DNA of 64,000 nucleotides from Mesobacterium_A sp034670065. GTDB lineage: Bacteria; Pseudomonadota; Alphaproteobacteria; Rhodobacterales; Rhodobacteraceae. Shown here in pieces: positions 1-8,857 of the stretch (position 1 is the first letter of the stretch; every line of letters begins with the position of its first letter). The DNA is taken from positions 992,001 to 1,056,000 of the forward strand of contig JAXMOG010000001.1 of the NCBI GenBank assembly GCA_034670065.1, written 5' to 3'. The position numbers were made by a program, and so were the translations under genes. Below the pieces are notes generated by a model that saw only the letters and a program-made list of their open reading frames with translations, made no database searches and was not told the DNA's origin.

Positions 1-29
1 AATCCGGCCAAGCAGAAAATGAGGGTCCA

Positions 30-1238
30 GTGACCGAAGTCAAACTCGCCCGCCGCGTGACAAGCATTCGCGTTTCCCCAAGTACAGCCGCCGCCCAAAA
101 GGCGCGTGACCTAAAGGCTGAAGGCCGGGATATCCTTGACCTGACCGTCGGCGAACCCGATTTCGACACGCCTGACAGCATCAAGGATGTCGGCATCGCT
201 GCGATACAAGCCGGCGATACCAAGTACACCCCCGTCAATGGCACGGTTCCATTGCGCGAAGCCATTCAGCACGATTTTGGCACCCGGCTTGGGCTGGAAT
301 TCGGCCACAACCAGATCAGCGTTGGCGGTGGTGCCAAGCAGATCATCTTTGTGGCGCTGATGGCGACAGTTGAAGAAGGTGACGAAGTCGTCATCCCTGC
401 CCCCTACTGGGTGTCTTACCCCGATATGGTCATCGCCAATGGTGGCACGCCGGTCATTGTGCCCTGCGGAGAAGAGGATGGTTTCAAACTGACGCCAGCC
501 GCGTTGGAAGCCGCCATTACACCCAATACCCGTTGGCTGATCTTGAACACGCCATCAAACCCAACAGGCGCGGCCTATACTGCCGACGAATTGATCGCCC
601 TTGGCGAAGTGTTGAAACGGCATCCACAAGTCTTTGTGCTGTGTGATGAAATCTATGACCGCATCTGGTTTGCGGATTACCCCGTCAAAAGCATTGTCAG
701 CGTTGTGCCCGAAATGACCGACCGCACCTTGGTGATTAATGGTGTTTCAAAATCGCACGCAATGACGGGCTGGCGCATTGGATATGGCGTCGGTCCGGTC
801 AAACTGATCGGGGCAATCAACAAGCTGCAATCGCAGATGTCCTCTTGCCCGTCTTCAATCAGTCAGGCGGCAGCGGCTGCGGCGCTGACTGGTGATCAGG
901 CCAGCATTGAAACGTCGGTTGCTGTTTATAAACAGCGCCGGGATCGCGCGGTTGAATTGATCAACGCCATTCCCGGATTAAGCTGTTCTGTACCGGATGG
1001 CGCTTTTTACCTGTTCCCCAGTTGCGCGGGTGTGATCGGCAAGAAGACAGCCGATGGAAAGGTCATCGAAAACGATCTGGATTTCGTCCTGTACCTTCTG
1101 GAAACCGAAGGCGTGGCCTCAGTTCATGGCGGAGCCTATGGGCTTGAACCCTATTTCCGCATCTCTACAGCCACCTCGATGGACATTATCGAAGCGGCTT
1201 GTGACCGAATAGCGAAGGCTTGCGCAGCGCTGGTCTAA
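30..1238 (+). CDS. PLP-dependent class I/II aminotransferase (aspartate aminotransferase-like)
   Basis: A 402-residue fold-type I aminotransferase, expected to move an amino group between an amino acid (probably aspartate) and a 2-oxo acid in the cytoplasm. Visible motifs are the N-terminal VGEPDF stretch, the NTPSNPTG loop, the CDEIYD stretch that contacts the pyridoxal ring, and SKSHAMTGWRIGY, in which Lys241 should be the Schiff-base lysine. The start is a GTG with a GAGGG ribosome-binding site at 21-25. Length and motifs are normal for the family. It stands alone, ending in a hairpin shared with the convergent LysR gene. Exact substrate cannot be read from sequence; tyrosine, prephenate or other 2-oxo acids are possible. 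Confidence 0.88.
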   Translation: MTEVKLARRVTSIRVSPSTAAAQKARDLKAEGRDILDLTVGEPDFDTPDSIKDVGIAAIQAGDTKYTPVNGTVPLREAIQHDFGTRLGLEFGHNQISVGGGAKQIIFVALMATVEEGDEVVIPAPYWVSYPDMVIANGGTPVIVPCGEEDGFKLTPAALEAAITPNTRWLILNTPSNPTGAAYTADELIALGEVLKRHPQVFVLCDEIYDRIWFADYPVKSIVSVVPEMTDRTLVINGVSKSHAMTGWRIGYGVGPVKLIGAINKLQSQMSSCPSSISQAAAAAALTGDQASIETSVAVYKQRRDRAVELINAIPGLSCSVPDGAFYLFPSCAGVIGKKTADGKVIENDLDFVLYLLETEGVASVHGGAYGLEPYFRISTATSMDIIEAACDRIAKACAALV

Positions 1239-1248
1239 GCCAGCGCTG
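1225..1248. terminator. Hairpin between convergent genes
   Basis: A perfect 9-bp inverted repeat, CAGCGCTGG and CCAGCGCTG, with a 6-nt loop encloses the aminotransferase stop codon. Neither side has a long T tract, so it is at best a weak bidirectional terminator between the aminotransferase and the convergent LysR gene. Confidence 0.4.
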
Positions 1249-1253
1249 TTGCG

Positions 1254-2171
1254 TCAGCTCGTTTTTTCCGGCGCATCAGAGGGCGACTGGGCGAGTTCGG
1301 AAAGATGTTGCAACACCACAGCTGCTGGTTCGGAAAGCGGCAGCTGATCTGACACGCAGATCGCCATATGTACCTTCATATTCGGTTGTCGGATGCGATA
1401 GCGCTTTGCCTCGGGAAGCCGACGTTGCAGCGCCTTGGCGGCCGAAAGCGGCAGGATTGTACTGCCCAGCCCCTCTCCTATGGCATTGGCAAGCAGAGAA
1501 ATCGATTCCGTCTGCGAAATGACTTTCGCCGTCAAACGTGACCGCGCCAAGGTCGTGTCGATAACCTGTCGAACCGTGTGAATCGGGCTGGGCAAAATCA
1601 ACGCGTCCGAAACAGCATCGGCAAACTTGATGTCTTCTTCCCCGGCTTCGCGTTCTTGCGTTGTCACAAAATACAGCTCTTCCGTCTGCACCGGATCAAA
1701 TGACACCCCCGGAATTCCGCCAGGATCATAAATCAGCGCCATATCCATCTTGCCGGTCATAACCTTCTCACTGATCACACCACCGACGTTTTCGTTGATA
1801 TGTAGAACAATGCCGGGATGGTCGCGGCGCAATGTTTTTATCAGTTGCGTGGCCAGCAATGACCCCAGACTAAGCGGCGCAAGCCCGACTGAAACAAAAC
1901 CCGAAACCTCTGTACTGGAACTCATAATGTCCAGTTCGGCCTGATCCATTTGCTTCAGGATCAGTTGGCAGTGCTTATAAAACACCTTGCCTGCTTCGGT
2001 CGGAACAACACCGCGTTTTGAGCGCAAAAGTAGTGGGCGACCGAAATGCGTTTCCAGCGCCGCAATCTGCTGACTAAGGGCTGGCTGGGCAATATGAAGA
2101 ACTGAAGAGGCCCGCGTGATGCTGCCAATGTCGACGATTTTGACGAATGCGTGGAGCCTTCTGAGGTCCAT
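1254..2171 (-). CDS. LysR-family transcriptional regulator (Nac/CynR-like group)
   Basis: A 305-residue LysR regulator. Residues 1-60 form the winged helix-turn-helix (ITRASSVLHIAQPALSQQIAALE), followed by a substrate-binding-like effector domain. The opening MDLRRLHAFVKIVDIGSITRA is typical of the Nac-like subgroup. It diverges from the TRAP transporter dctPQM across a 243-bp gap, the usual geometry for a LysR protein controlling the neighbouring transport operon and itself. The inducer is unknown and is plausibly the TRAP substrate. The ATG has only a weak GAAG ribosome-binding site. Confidence 0.85.
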   Translation of the reverse strand: MDLRRLHAFVKIVDIGSITRASSVLHIAQPALSQQIAALETHFGRPLLLRSKRGVVPTEAGKVFYKHCQLILKQMDQAELDIMSSSTEVSGFVSVGLAPLSLGSLLATQLIKTLRRDHPGIVLHINENVGGVISEKVMTGKMDMALIYDPGGIPGVSFDPVQTEELYFVTTQEREAGEEDIKFADAVSDALILPSPIHTVRQVIDTTLARSRLTAKVISQTESISLLANAIGEGLGSTILPLSAAKALQRRLPEAKRYRIRQPNMKVHMAICVSDQLPLSEPAAVVLQHLSELAQSPSDAPEKTS

Positions 2172-2212
2172 GGTCTTCGATTACTCCGCAATATTACTCT
2201 GTTGTCTGATCA

Positions 2213-2236
2213 TTGCGATCCTGGCTCAGAGCGCAA
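2213..2236. promoter_or_regulatory. Candidate LysR operator, inverted repeat TTGCG-N14-CGCAA
   Basis: An imperfect dyad lies in the LysR/dctP divergent gap, 42 bases upstream of the LysR start. LysR proteins bind dyads in such gaps, so this is a reasonable site, but a 5-bp repeat can occur by chance. Confidence 0.25.
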
Positions 2237-2414
2237 GGGCAGCCATACATACCCAAACGCAATCATATCAGATCAACATTGTCTTTTCGGACGCAAGTCA
2301 GACTTACTACGGTTTAAGGGCACAAAACAAAAAATGTGAATTCGCCAAGTGAAGCCAATCTGGAATAACCCGGAGTGCGGATGGCGGAGAAGCAAATCAA
2401 CATGGAGACCTGCA

Positions 2415-3395
2415 ATGAAAATGTTCAAGGCAATCGCCCTAGGGGCCGCAGTCAGCATGTCGCTGGCTCAATTTGCCGCCGCCGAAACCCGCCTCAGCCT
2501 TTCCGACGTTCTTCCGGATGGCAACTTCCAGGTAGAGAATGCGAAAGTATTCGCTGACGCGGTAAAAGAAGCCACGGGTGGCGATGTCGTCATCACAGTC
2601 AGCGCCGGTGGCGCGCTTGGCTTCAAAGGCCCTGATCAACTTGCAGCGGTCCGTGACGGACTGGTCGACATGGCAGACATTAACATCAGCCAGCAGGTTG
2701 GTCTGAACCCGTTGTTTGGTGCCGAAGGTGTGCCGTTTCTGGTAACCTCGATGGACGAATTGAAGGACTATCATGCCTTCCTGCGCCCTGAGTTCGAAAA
2801 ACTCGCCGCAAAATTCAACCAGAAAATTCTCTACATGGTCCCCTCCCCAGCCCAGTATGTATACTTGAAGGTTGAAGTGGACGACATCGACGATTTCCGC
2901 GGCATTCCAGTACGTGGCGCAGACAAGAACACTGTCGACATCATCACCGCAGTTGGCATGGACGGGGTTGTTATGCCTTGGGGTGAATTGATCCCTGCTT
3001 TGGCGTCTGGTCGTGTTGACGGGGTCGCCACATCGGCCACATCCGGTGTTGATGGCAAGTTCTGGGAATTCCTGGACTACATCTATCCCACCAACCACAC
3101 ATGGGGTTCGAACGCTGTAACGATCAACATGGAAACCTGGGAAAAACTGTCTGCCGAAGATCAGGCCGCCATTGAAAAGGTTGCTGCTGAGCTGGAACCA
3201 GGCTTCTGGGATGTGTCGCTGCAGGGTGACTTGAACAGCATCAAGACCATGACCGAAAACGGCATGACCCTTGTTCCGCTGTCGGACGAGCTGAAAGGCC
3301 AGATCGCCGAGCGCGCCGAAACCGTTCAAACCGCGTTCTTTGAGCGTGTGCCGGCGGCCGTTGCCATCGTAGACGCATATCGCGCTTCGAAGTAA
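2415..3395 (+). CDS. dctP: TRAP transporter solute-binding protein DctP
   Basis: A 326-residue periplasmic binding protein of the TRAP family that captures a carboxylate-type solute and delivers it to the DctQM permease. A Sec signal peptide (MKMFKAIALGAAVSMSLAQFAAAE) precedes a DctP domain; GIPVRG carries the arginine that usually salt-bridges the substrate carboxylate. I place the start at the ATG at 2415 because GGAG lies at 2404-2407 and the signal peptide begins there; an in-frame upstream start at 2349 would add 22 residues of unlikely sequence. dctQ follows after 9 bases and dctM after a further 45. The substrate is unknown. Confidence 0.9.
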   Translation: MKMFKAIALGAAVSMSLAQFAAAETRLSLSDVLPDGNFQVENAKVFADAVKEATGGDVVITVSAGGALGFKGPDQLAAVRDGLVDMADINISQQVGLNPLFGAEGVPFLVTSMDELKDYHAFLRPEFEKLAAKFNQKILYMVPSPAQYVYLKVEVDDIDDFRGIPVRGADKNTVDIITAVGMDGVVMPWGELIPALASGRVDGVATSATSGVDGKFWEFLDYIYPTNHTWGSNAVTINMETWEKLSAEDQAAIEKVAAELEPGFWDVSLQGDLNSIKTMTENGMTLVPLSDELKGQIAERAETVQTAFFERVPAAVAIVDAYRASK

Positions 3396-3404
3396 CCTGA
3401 ACCC

Positions 3405-3992
3405 ATGGAAAATTCACCGAACTCTGTAACCGTATCAAAATTCGGTGGAATAGCTGCGGCCCTGCAAAGGGCCGCAGACATCGTCTCTTTGGCGGCGGCT
3501 TGGGCAGCGGCAGGCTGTATTGCGGCACTGACGCTTCTTGTTCTACTCGATACTCTGCTGGCTTTTCTTGGTCGCCACATTCCGGTCATCCCGACCGGCA
3601 CAGGCATCGGCTGGGAATACAGCGCCTACCTGATGGGCGCGGCGTTTCTTCTGGGGTCTGGCCTCACCCTTCGCGCGGGGCTGCAACTGCGTGTCGAATT
3701 GCTGGTGTCTATGGGCCATGACCGTGTTGTCTGGGTTCTTGAATTCATGGCAGCTGTGCTGGGCTCGGTGGTCACTGTATCGCTGACAATCTGGTTGGCC
3801 GAATTCACCATTCGAACCTACGGCTATGGCGAAGTCTCAGAAGCCAGCTTTACCCCGCTCTGGATCCCCCGATTCGTGCTGACGATCGGCATGGGTGTAT
3901 TGGCCTTTCAAATGGTTGCACGGCTGGTGTCCTGCCTTGCCGGGCATACGCTCAACAAACCTGAACTCGGTGCGGCAAGCGCCATTGAATAA
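3405..3992 (+). CDS. dctQ: TRAP transporter small permease DctQ
   Basis: A 195-residue inner-membrane protein with four predicted transmembrane helices, matching the DctQ small subunit. The N-terminal 20 residues are a cytoplasmic leader, and the helix starting at LTLLVLLDTLLAFLG follows. It pairs with DctM to form the sodium-driven permease that accepts solute from DctP. It starts 9 bases after dctP with no clear ribosome-binding site, so translation is probably coupled to the upstream gene. Confidence 0.88.
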   Translation: MENSPNSVTVSKFGGIAAALQRAADIVSLAAAWAAAGCIAALTLLVLLDTLLAFLGRHIPVIPTGTGIGWEYSAYLMGAAFLLGSGLTLRAGLQLRVELLVSMGHDRVVWVLEFMAAVLGSVVTVSLTIWLAEFTIRTYGYGEVSEASFTPLWIPRFVLTIGMGVLAFQMVARLVSCLAGHTLNKPELGAASAIE

Positions 3993-4037
3993 CAGCACAC
4001 CGCCCACGCGCGGCCTGCCGGACAAGGAATTACTTAG

Positions 4038-5342
4038 ATGAGTGCCATCGTATCAAGCCTATTTGGCCTGTTGTTCGGGACACTGGCTGCCGGCGCATGG
4101 ATCGGCATTGCCCTGCTGTCTACTGCCATCGGGCTGGCATGGCTGTTCACGGGGTTGCCGATTGACCGGTTGTTCCCACAATTTGCCTATAACATCCTGA
4201 CAACGCCCGATTTGGTGGCGCTGCCATTGTTCATCCTGATGGGGGAATTCCTGTTTCGCACCCGGCTGTCACAGTCGCTGTTTTCGGGCCTTGCGCCTTG
4301 GGCCGGGTTGCTGCCGGGGCGTTTGTTGCACGTCAACATCGTGGGCTGCTCAATTTTTGCTGCGATTTCAGGCTCTTCCGCTGCAACCACCCAAGTGGTT
4401 GGCCGGATGACCCTGAAGGAGCTTTTGGCGCGCGGCTATTCCCCGGATATCGCCATCGGCAGTTTGGCCGGTGCGGGCACGCTTGGTTTTCTGATCCCGC
4501 CTTCGACTGTGATGATCATGTATGGCGTTCTGGCAAATGAATCCGTGCTGCGTCTGTTCACAGCGGGCTTTCTGCCCGGCATGCTGCTGGCCTCGGTCTT
4601 TGGCGCGTTCATCATGATCCGCACCACAATGCGCCCCGATATGGTGCCCGAGTCCGAACGCGCTTTGCGCCACATGCCCCTACGAGAGCGGTTCGCGGCA
4701 CTGCGCGAACTGGCGCCTGCGTTGTTCCTGATCGTTTGTGTTCTTGGCTCTATGTACGGTGGTATTGCCACCCCATCCGAAGCTGCTGCCCTTGGCGTGA
4801 TGGGGGCTTTCATTGTCTCGCTGTCACAAGGTGCGATGAACCTGCGCCAGTTCCGCGATGTGTTGCTGGGCGCAGTACAAACCTGTTCGGTGATGGGGAT
4901 CATCATCCTTGGCGCGTCCATTCTGGGGAATATCACCTCAACACTGGGCATTCCCGCCGCCGTGGCCGAAGTGGTCACCAGCTGGGACTTGTCGCCGATC
5001 ATGCTGATCATTGCCTTGATCTCGCTCTACCTTGTACTTGGCACCGCGTTAGAAGGGTTTTCGATGATCGCAACCACCCTTCCGGTCGTATTGCCGCTGG
5101 TGGAAGCCGCCGGATTTGACAAGGTTTGGTTCGGCATCTTCATGGTGCTGGTCGTGGAAATGGCCCAGATCACACCGCCCGTTGCCTTCAACTTTGCGGT
5201 TATCCAGAACATCACGGGCCGCAGCACTGGCTATATCGCGCGTGTGACCTTTCCGTTTCTGTTGATCATGATTGGGTTTGTGATCTTGCTGACAGTCTTC
5301 CCGGGCATCGTGTCGTTCCTGCCAAACTTGCTGTTGGGCTAA
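4038..5342 (+). CDS. dctM: TRAP transporter large permease DctM
   Basis: A 434-residue polytopic membrane protein, about 12 hydrophobic helices, of the DctM family, the ion-coupled translocating subunit of the TRAP system. Family landmarks are SGSSAATTQVVGRMT, GSLAGAGTLGFLIPPS and the C-terminal VVEMAQITPPVAFN. Length is normal. An AAGGA ribosome-binding site lies at 4024-4028. It is the last gene of the dctPQM operon and is followed by a strong intrinsic terminator. Confidence 0.92.
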   Translation: MSAIVSSLFGLLFGTLAAGAWIGIALLSTAIGLAWLFTGLPIDRLFPQFAYNILTTPDLVALPLFILMGEFLFRTRLSQSLFSGLAPWAGLLPGRLLHVNIVGCSIFAAISGSSAATTQVVGRMTLKELLARGYSPDIAIGSLAGAGTLGFLIPPSTVMIMYGVLANESVLRLFTAGFLPGMLLASVFGAFIMIRTTMRPDMVPESERALRHMPLRERFAALRELAPALFLIVCVLGSMYGGIATPSEAAALGVMGAFIVSLSQGAMNLRQFRDVLLGAVQTCSVMGIIILGASILGNITSTLGIPAAVAEVVTSWDLSPIMLIIALISLYLVLGTALEGFSMIATTLPVVLPLVEAAGFDKVWFGIFMVLVVEMAQITPPVAFNFAVIQNITGRSTGYIARVTFPFLLIMIGFVILLTVFPGIVSFLPNLLLG

Positions 5343-5407
5343 AGGCAGGATCGGGAACCCACGTTCATAGGCTTTGCCAGCCCCGATACCCCCAATGAAA
5401 ACGATCG

Positions 5408-5438
5408 CAATCAGCCACTTTGGCTGATTGTTTTTTTT
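5408..5438 (+). terminator. Rho-independent terminator after dctM
   Basis: A perfect 10-bp stem (CAATCAGCCA / TGGCTGATTG) with a 3-nt loop is followed directly by eight T residues. This is a textbook intrinsic terminator for the dctPQM operon. Confidence 0.9.
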
Positions 5439-5642
5439 GGCAAGGCGCTGTCCCCAGATTCACACCGTGACGGCCCTACGCTCCGTTCCCAGTTTTTCGC
5501 CAGGCCACCCCAAACACACCAGTCTGCACCAACAGTCGTCAGGGCGGCAAAGTTGACGTTGTTGATCCCCCATTGGTTGGGTTAACAGGAAGCCAACAAC
5601 GGGCCGATCCTGTGTCCGTGACTTAGAAAGTCCGCACATCCT
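5439..5642. other. Intergenic region upstream of trmL
   Basis: After the dctM terminator there is about 200 bp with no plausible gene, repeat or RNA structure. It presumably carries the trmL promoter, but no clear -35/-10 pair stands out. Confidence 0.5.
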
Positions 5643-6116
5643 ATGTCTGATCAGAGCTTGAAAATGGTGTTGGTGACACCGGAAATTCCCTACAACACGG
5701 GTGCAATCGGGCGAACCTGTGTCGCGCTGAACCTAGAGCTGATCCTGATCAAGCCCTATGGGTTTTCGCTGGATGAAAAGGCCGTGCGTCGGGCCGGAAC
5801 AGACTACTGGAAGCATGTTCATCTGACCGAATACGACAGTTGGGAAAGCTTTCTGAGTGAAAGAAATCCACCCCGTGACGGCATGTATTTCTTTGAAGAA
5901 CACGGCGCGCAAAGCGTTTACGCCCCCAATTACCAGCCAGATGCCTATTTGGTGTTTGGCTGTGAATCCAAGGGTTTGCCACCCGAAATTCTGGAAGGAA
6001 TGGATGACCGGGTGTTTCATTTGCCGATGCTCGATAAGCGTGTGCGATCACTTAACCTAGCCAATGTCGCCACAGCGGTTGTTTATCAGGCGATGCGCCC
6101 GCAGCTGGGCGGTTAA
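5643..6116 (+). CDS. trmL: tRNA (cytidine(34)-2'-O)-methyltransferase TrmL
   Basis: A 157-residue SPOUT-superfamily RNA methylase. TrmL methylates the 2'-OH of the wobble nucleotide in certain leucine tRNAs using S-adenosylmethionine. Signature elements are PEIPYNTGAIGRTC near residues 13-26, FGCESKGLP, and the knot-forming RSLNLANVATAVVYQ near the C terminus. The compact length (E. coli TrmL is 157 residues) and the absence of an N-terminal RNA-binding extension separate it from TrmH and TrmJ. It is a single gene between a terminator and a convergent gene. Confidence 0.93.
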   Translation: MSDQSLKMVLVTPEIPYNTGAIGRTCVALNLELILIKPYGFSLDEKAVRRAGTDYWKHVHLTEYDSWESFLSERNPPRDGMYFFEEHGAQSVYAPNYQPDAYLVFGCESKGLPPEILEGMDDRVFHLPMLDKRVRSLNLANVATAVVYQAMRPQLGG

Positions 6117-6187
6117 GAGTTTCGCTTAGGCCTGCATCTTTCGTCGAGTTCAGCTGACACTGCGGCACCTGTGCCAAACACCGTCGC

Positions 6188-6217
6188 AAAAGAAAAGCCG
6201 CCCCCAATGGGGACGGC
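6188..6217 (-). terminator. Rho-independent terminator for the RraA-like gene
   Basis: Read on the minus strand, a 9-bp stem with one mismatch and a 3-nt ATT loop is followed by TTTTCTTTT. It lies just downstream of the RraA-like gene and fits an intrinsic terminator for it. Confidence 0.82.
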
Positions 6218-6239
6218 CAATTGCGGGATCGTTGGTATT

Positions 6240-6914
6240 TTACAGGTCTGTGGTCAGGCCCTTTGCCTTCAACACGGCCTCCAAATTGCACACGTCGATG
6301 ATCGTGCGCCCGGATTTGTACGCCTCGATATACCCTTCTTCGTCGGCGTCACGCTTGGCTGATTTGACGGCAACTTCGGCCGCATCTTCGCGCCGAACCA
6401 CAACCAGCCCGTCTGCATCGCCCCGGATCACATCGCCTGGGCGGATGATCTCGCCGCCGAACACGATCTCTTTGTTGACCTGCCCAAGTGTTTCTTTGAC
6501 GGTGCCGCGAATGCTGATGCCATACGAAAATACCGGAAGCCCAAGCGCGATCAGTTCTTCGGTGTCGCGAACTCCGGTGTCTGTCACCACGCCGGCAATC
6601 CCCTTGGCAACGCAAGCATTGCCCAAAACCCCACCAAAGCTGCCTGCTTCGGTATATTCACCTGCCGAAACAACGATGACATCCCCGGCTTGCGCGTAGT
6701 GAATGGCCAGCTGCAACATGATATTGTCGCGCGGCGAGCTTTCGACAGTGAAGGCCGAACCGCATAGTTTCATGGACCGGTCGATTGGTTTGATTTGCGA
6801 ATTGATCGCCCCCAGACGCCCCTGAGCTTCATGAATGGTCGCGCTGCCGCATTTGGAAAGCGCTGCAACATCAGCCGGATCAGCCCGGTCAATTTTCGTG
6901 ATAATATGGGGCAT
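6240..6914 (-). CDS. RraA-family protein (4-hydroxy-4-methyl-2-oxoglutarate/oxaloacetate aldolase-like)
   Basis: A 224-residue RraA/DlpA-fold protein. It contains the G-x20-R-D-x2-E motif of the class II HMG/CHA aldolase branch (Gly in GGVLG to TDTGVRDTEE), so a divalent-metal aldolase or decarboxylase acting on oxo acids is more likely than a ribonuclease E regulator. I place the start at the ATG at 6914, which has GAGG 9 bases upstream; an in-frame upstream codon at 7043 would add 43 residues of non-family sequence. It is transcribed away from the pxp operon and has its own terminator. The substrate is not evident from context. Confidence 0.85.
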   Translation of the reverse strand: MPHIITKIDRADPADVAALSKCGSATIHEAQGRLGAINSQIKPIDRSMKLCGSAFTVESSPRDNIMLQLAIHYAQAGDVIVVSAGEYTEAGSFGGVLGNACVAKGIAGVVTDTGVRDTEELIALGLPVFSYGISIRGTVKETLGQVNKEIVFGGEIIRPGDVIRGDADGLVVVRREDAAEVAVKSAKRDADEEGYIEAYKSGRTIIDVCNLEAVLKAKGLTTDL

Positions 6915-7228
6915 GATGGTGAACCTCGCATTTGCTAGGACAGCTGCATCAGCGCGCCGTCGCCTGATTTTGATGTCTGAACATACGCGGACTGGAATGG
7001 CCTTGATACTAAGCACTCCGTCTGACGTGATCGGGATTAGCAATGCTTGGCAATGGACCCATCCGAAACCGCTCTGACATCATCAATTTGGCTGAATGCT
7101 AACGTGACAGGTGAAAAACCGAAACACAGCAGGAATTCGCGGCGGCATGTCCTTTGATAATGTTGAAATCCCCACTTCGGCGGCTGCCGCGCTTCCTCCC
7201 GGCCCCATTGCTTTGCGGAGGGGCCGGG
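6915..7228. other. Divergent intergenic region, RraA-like gene and pxp operon
   Basis: About 310 bp with no supported gene. An in-frame extension of pxpB back to 7154 is possible but has no ribosome-binding site. The region must contain the promoters for both directions; I could not pick out a convincing operator. Confidence 0.5.
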
Positions 7229-7882
7229 ATGGTTAATTCTTCGCTAACCCCCATTGGCAGCCGAGCCGTTCTGTACCAGGCAGAGTGCCCGTTTGATCTG
7301 GAACATCAGCGGCGTTTTTGGGCAATGGCGGACACCGCGGCTGAGTGGGCTGGGGTGCGCGAAGCAGTGCCCGGCATGACAAACCTGACCTTGTTGCTTG
7401 ATCGTGTTCCCTTGGAATTGGACGATCTTTCAGATCGGCTAGATGCGCTGTGGCGCAGTGGCGTGTCCAAACCTGTCGAAGGGAAGCTCCTGAAGGTTGA
7501 TATTTGTTACGGGGGCAAAGGTGGTCCGCATCTTGGCGACGTTGCAGAAATGACCGGGCTGTCAATTGACGAGGTTGTTCAGTTGCACAGCGCGCCGGAT
7601 TACACCGTTTACGCGGTCGGTAGCCACGCCGGGTACTGTTATCTTGGCGGGCTTGATCCGCGGCTTGAAACCCCGCGCCGCAAAGTTCCCCTGACTAGAT
7701 TGCCAGGCGGATCGCTGTCTTTGGCCGGGTTGCAAACCGGGGTATCGGCCTCTGCCGGACCAAGTGGATGGAACACGATTGGCAGCGCTGACGTGCGCTT
7801 TTTTGATCCGTTCAGAACTCCAGCGTCATTGTTGAAACCCGGTGATCGTATCCGGTTTTGCCCGGTCAAGGTTGCGGCATGA
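7229..7882 (+). CDS. pxpB: 5-oxoprolinase subunit PxpB (KipI-like)
   Basis: A 217-residue carboxyltransferase-domain C/D protein. PxpA, PxpB and PxpC together hydrolyse 5-oxoproline to glutamate with ATP. Family landmarks are VDICYGGKGGPHLGDVAE, the LHSAPDYTVYAVG stretch, and LAGLQTGVSASAGPSGWNTIG. The normally conserved GFxPGFxYL loop reads GSHAGYCYL at residues 131-139, which is unusual. The start at 7229 is chosen for the GGAGGGG site at 7217-7223. Its stop overlaps the pxpC ATG (ATGA), so the two are translationally coupled. Confidence 0.85.
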   Translation: MVNSSLTPIGSRAVLYQAECPFDLEHQRRFWAMADTAAEWAGVREAVPGMTNLTLLLDRVPLELDDLSDRLDALWRSGVSKPVEGKLLKVDICYGGKGGPHLGDVAEMTGLSIDEVVQLHSAPDYTVYAVGSHAGYCYLGGLDPRLETPRRKVPLTRLPGGSLSLAGLQTGVSASAGPSGWNTIGSADVRFFDPFRTPASLLKPGDRIRFCPVKVAA

Positions 7883-8856
7883 TCCGGGTCATCTCCATAC
7901 CACCACTGGCCACGGTTCAGGATTTGGGCCGTGACGGTCATTGGTTTGAAGGGCTGGGCCGCGCTGGCGCGATGGACCCTGTATCGCATCGGATCGCCAA
8001 TATCTTGCTGGGCAACTCTACATCCGCTGCAACGGTGGAAATCCCGCTGACACCGGCACGCTTTCGGTTTGAGACCACGCAGGCCTTTGCTATTGCGGGG
8101 GCCGTTTGCGGTGCAAAACTGGACGGGCGAAAATTGCCACGGGTCTTTGCCGGAATGGCCAAAGCGGGGGATGAGCTGGAGTTCGGACCTATCAGCGCTG
8201 GTGCCAGGGTATATCTTGCCCTGCCCGGCGGCATAGATGTTCCAACGGTTTTGGGGTCTCGTAGCACGCAGTTGCGCGAAGCATTCGGCGGTCATGAGGG
8301 CCGCGTGTTGAATCCCGGTGACCTGTTGAACCCGGTCACGCATTCTGACCCTGCGCTACCGCCATCAGGGCTTAGTCTTGATCTGCCGGAATTCAGGTTG
8401 CCCAAGGAGGGTGAAATCCACCTCAGGGCTTTGCCGTCCACCGAACATGATACGTTTGATCCGGACGCTCTGCAAAAGTTCTGGTCAGAGCCTTTTGACG
8501 TGACCCGTCAGAATGACAGACAAGGCCATCGGTTAAGCGGCCCAGAACTGACACGCACCAGCACAGGTGAGCTGCGCTCTCACGGAATTGTTCCGGGGAT
8601 CGTTCAGGTGCCCAGTGGTGGGCAGCCCATCATTCAGCTGGCAGATTCCGCGACGATGGGCGGTTACCCCAAGATTGCAGCGGTCATCGAACCAGACCTG
8701 TGGCGCATGGGACAAGCACGCCCCGGCGACACGATCTGTTTTCACAAAGTTGGGTTTGCCGAAGCCGCCCGCGCAACGGACGACCAAGAAGCGGCATTTG
8801 CGCAGGCGAAACAAGCTCTGGCAAACGTCCGCGAACCAGAACTGAGTTGGGCCTGA
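7879..8856 (+). CDS. pxpC: 5-oxoprolinase subunit PxpC (KipA-like, biotin-dependent carboxyltransferase family)
   Basis: A 325-residue carboxyltransferase-domain A/B protein, the partner of PxpB. Motifs are the N-terminal TVQDLGRDGHWFEGLGRAGAMD and the central PGGIDVPTVLGSRSTQLREAFGGHEGRVLNPGD, plus QVPSGGQPIIQLADSATMGGYPKIAAVI, all typical. The ATG overlaps the pxpB stop by 4 nt. It is followed after one base by the BCCP-like gene. Length is normal. Part of the 5-oxoproline recycling operon. Confidence 0.9.
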   Translation: MIRVISIPPLATVQDLGRDGHWFEGLGRAGAMDPVSHRIANILLGNSTSAATVEIPLTPARFRFETTQAFAIAGAVCGAKLDGRKLPRVFAGMAKAGDELEFGPISAGARVYLALPGGIDVPTVLGSRSTQLREAFGGHEGRVLNPGDLLNPVTHSDPALPPSGLSLDLPEFRLPKEGEIHLRALPSTEHDTFDPDALQKFWSEPFDVTRQNDRQGHRLSGPELTRTSTGELRSHGIVPGIVQVPSGGQPIIQLADSATMGGYPKIAAVIEPDLWRMGQARPGDTICFHKVGFAEAARATDDQEAAFAQAKQALANVREPELSWA

Positions 8857-8857
8857 C

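Noticed and set aside
2217..2230. GATCCTGGCTCAGA, identical to part of the 16S rRNA 5' conserved sequence
   Set aside because: Flanking bases do not match any 16S gene, and the sequence is in a short divergent promoter gap; the 14-base match is coincidence.
6240..6914. Regulator of ribonuclease E activity (RraA proper)
   Set aside because: The G-x20-R-D-x2-E metal-aldolase motif is intact, which favours the enzymatic branch.
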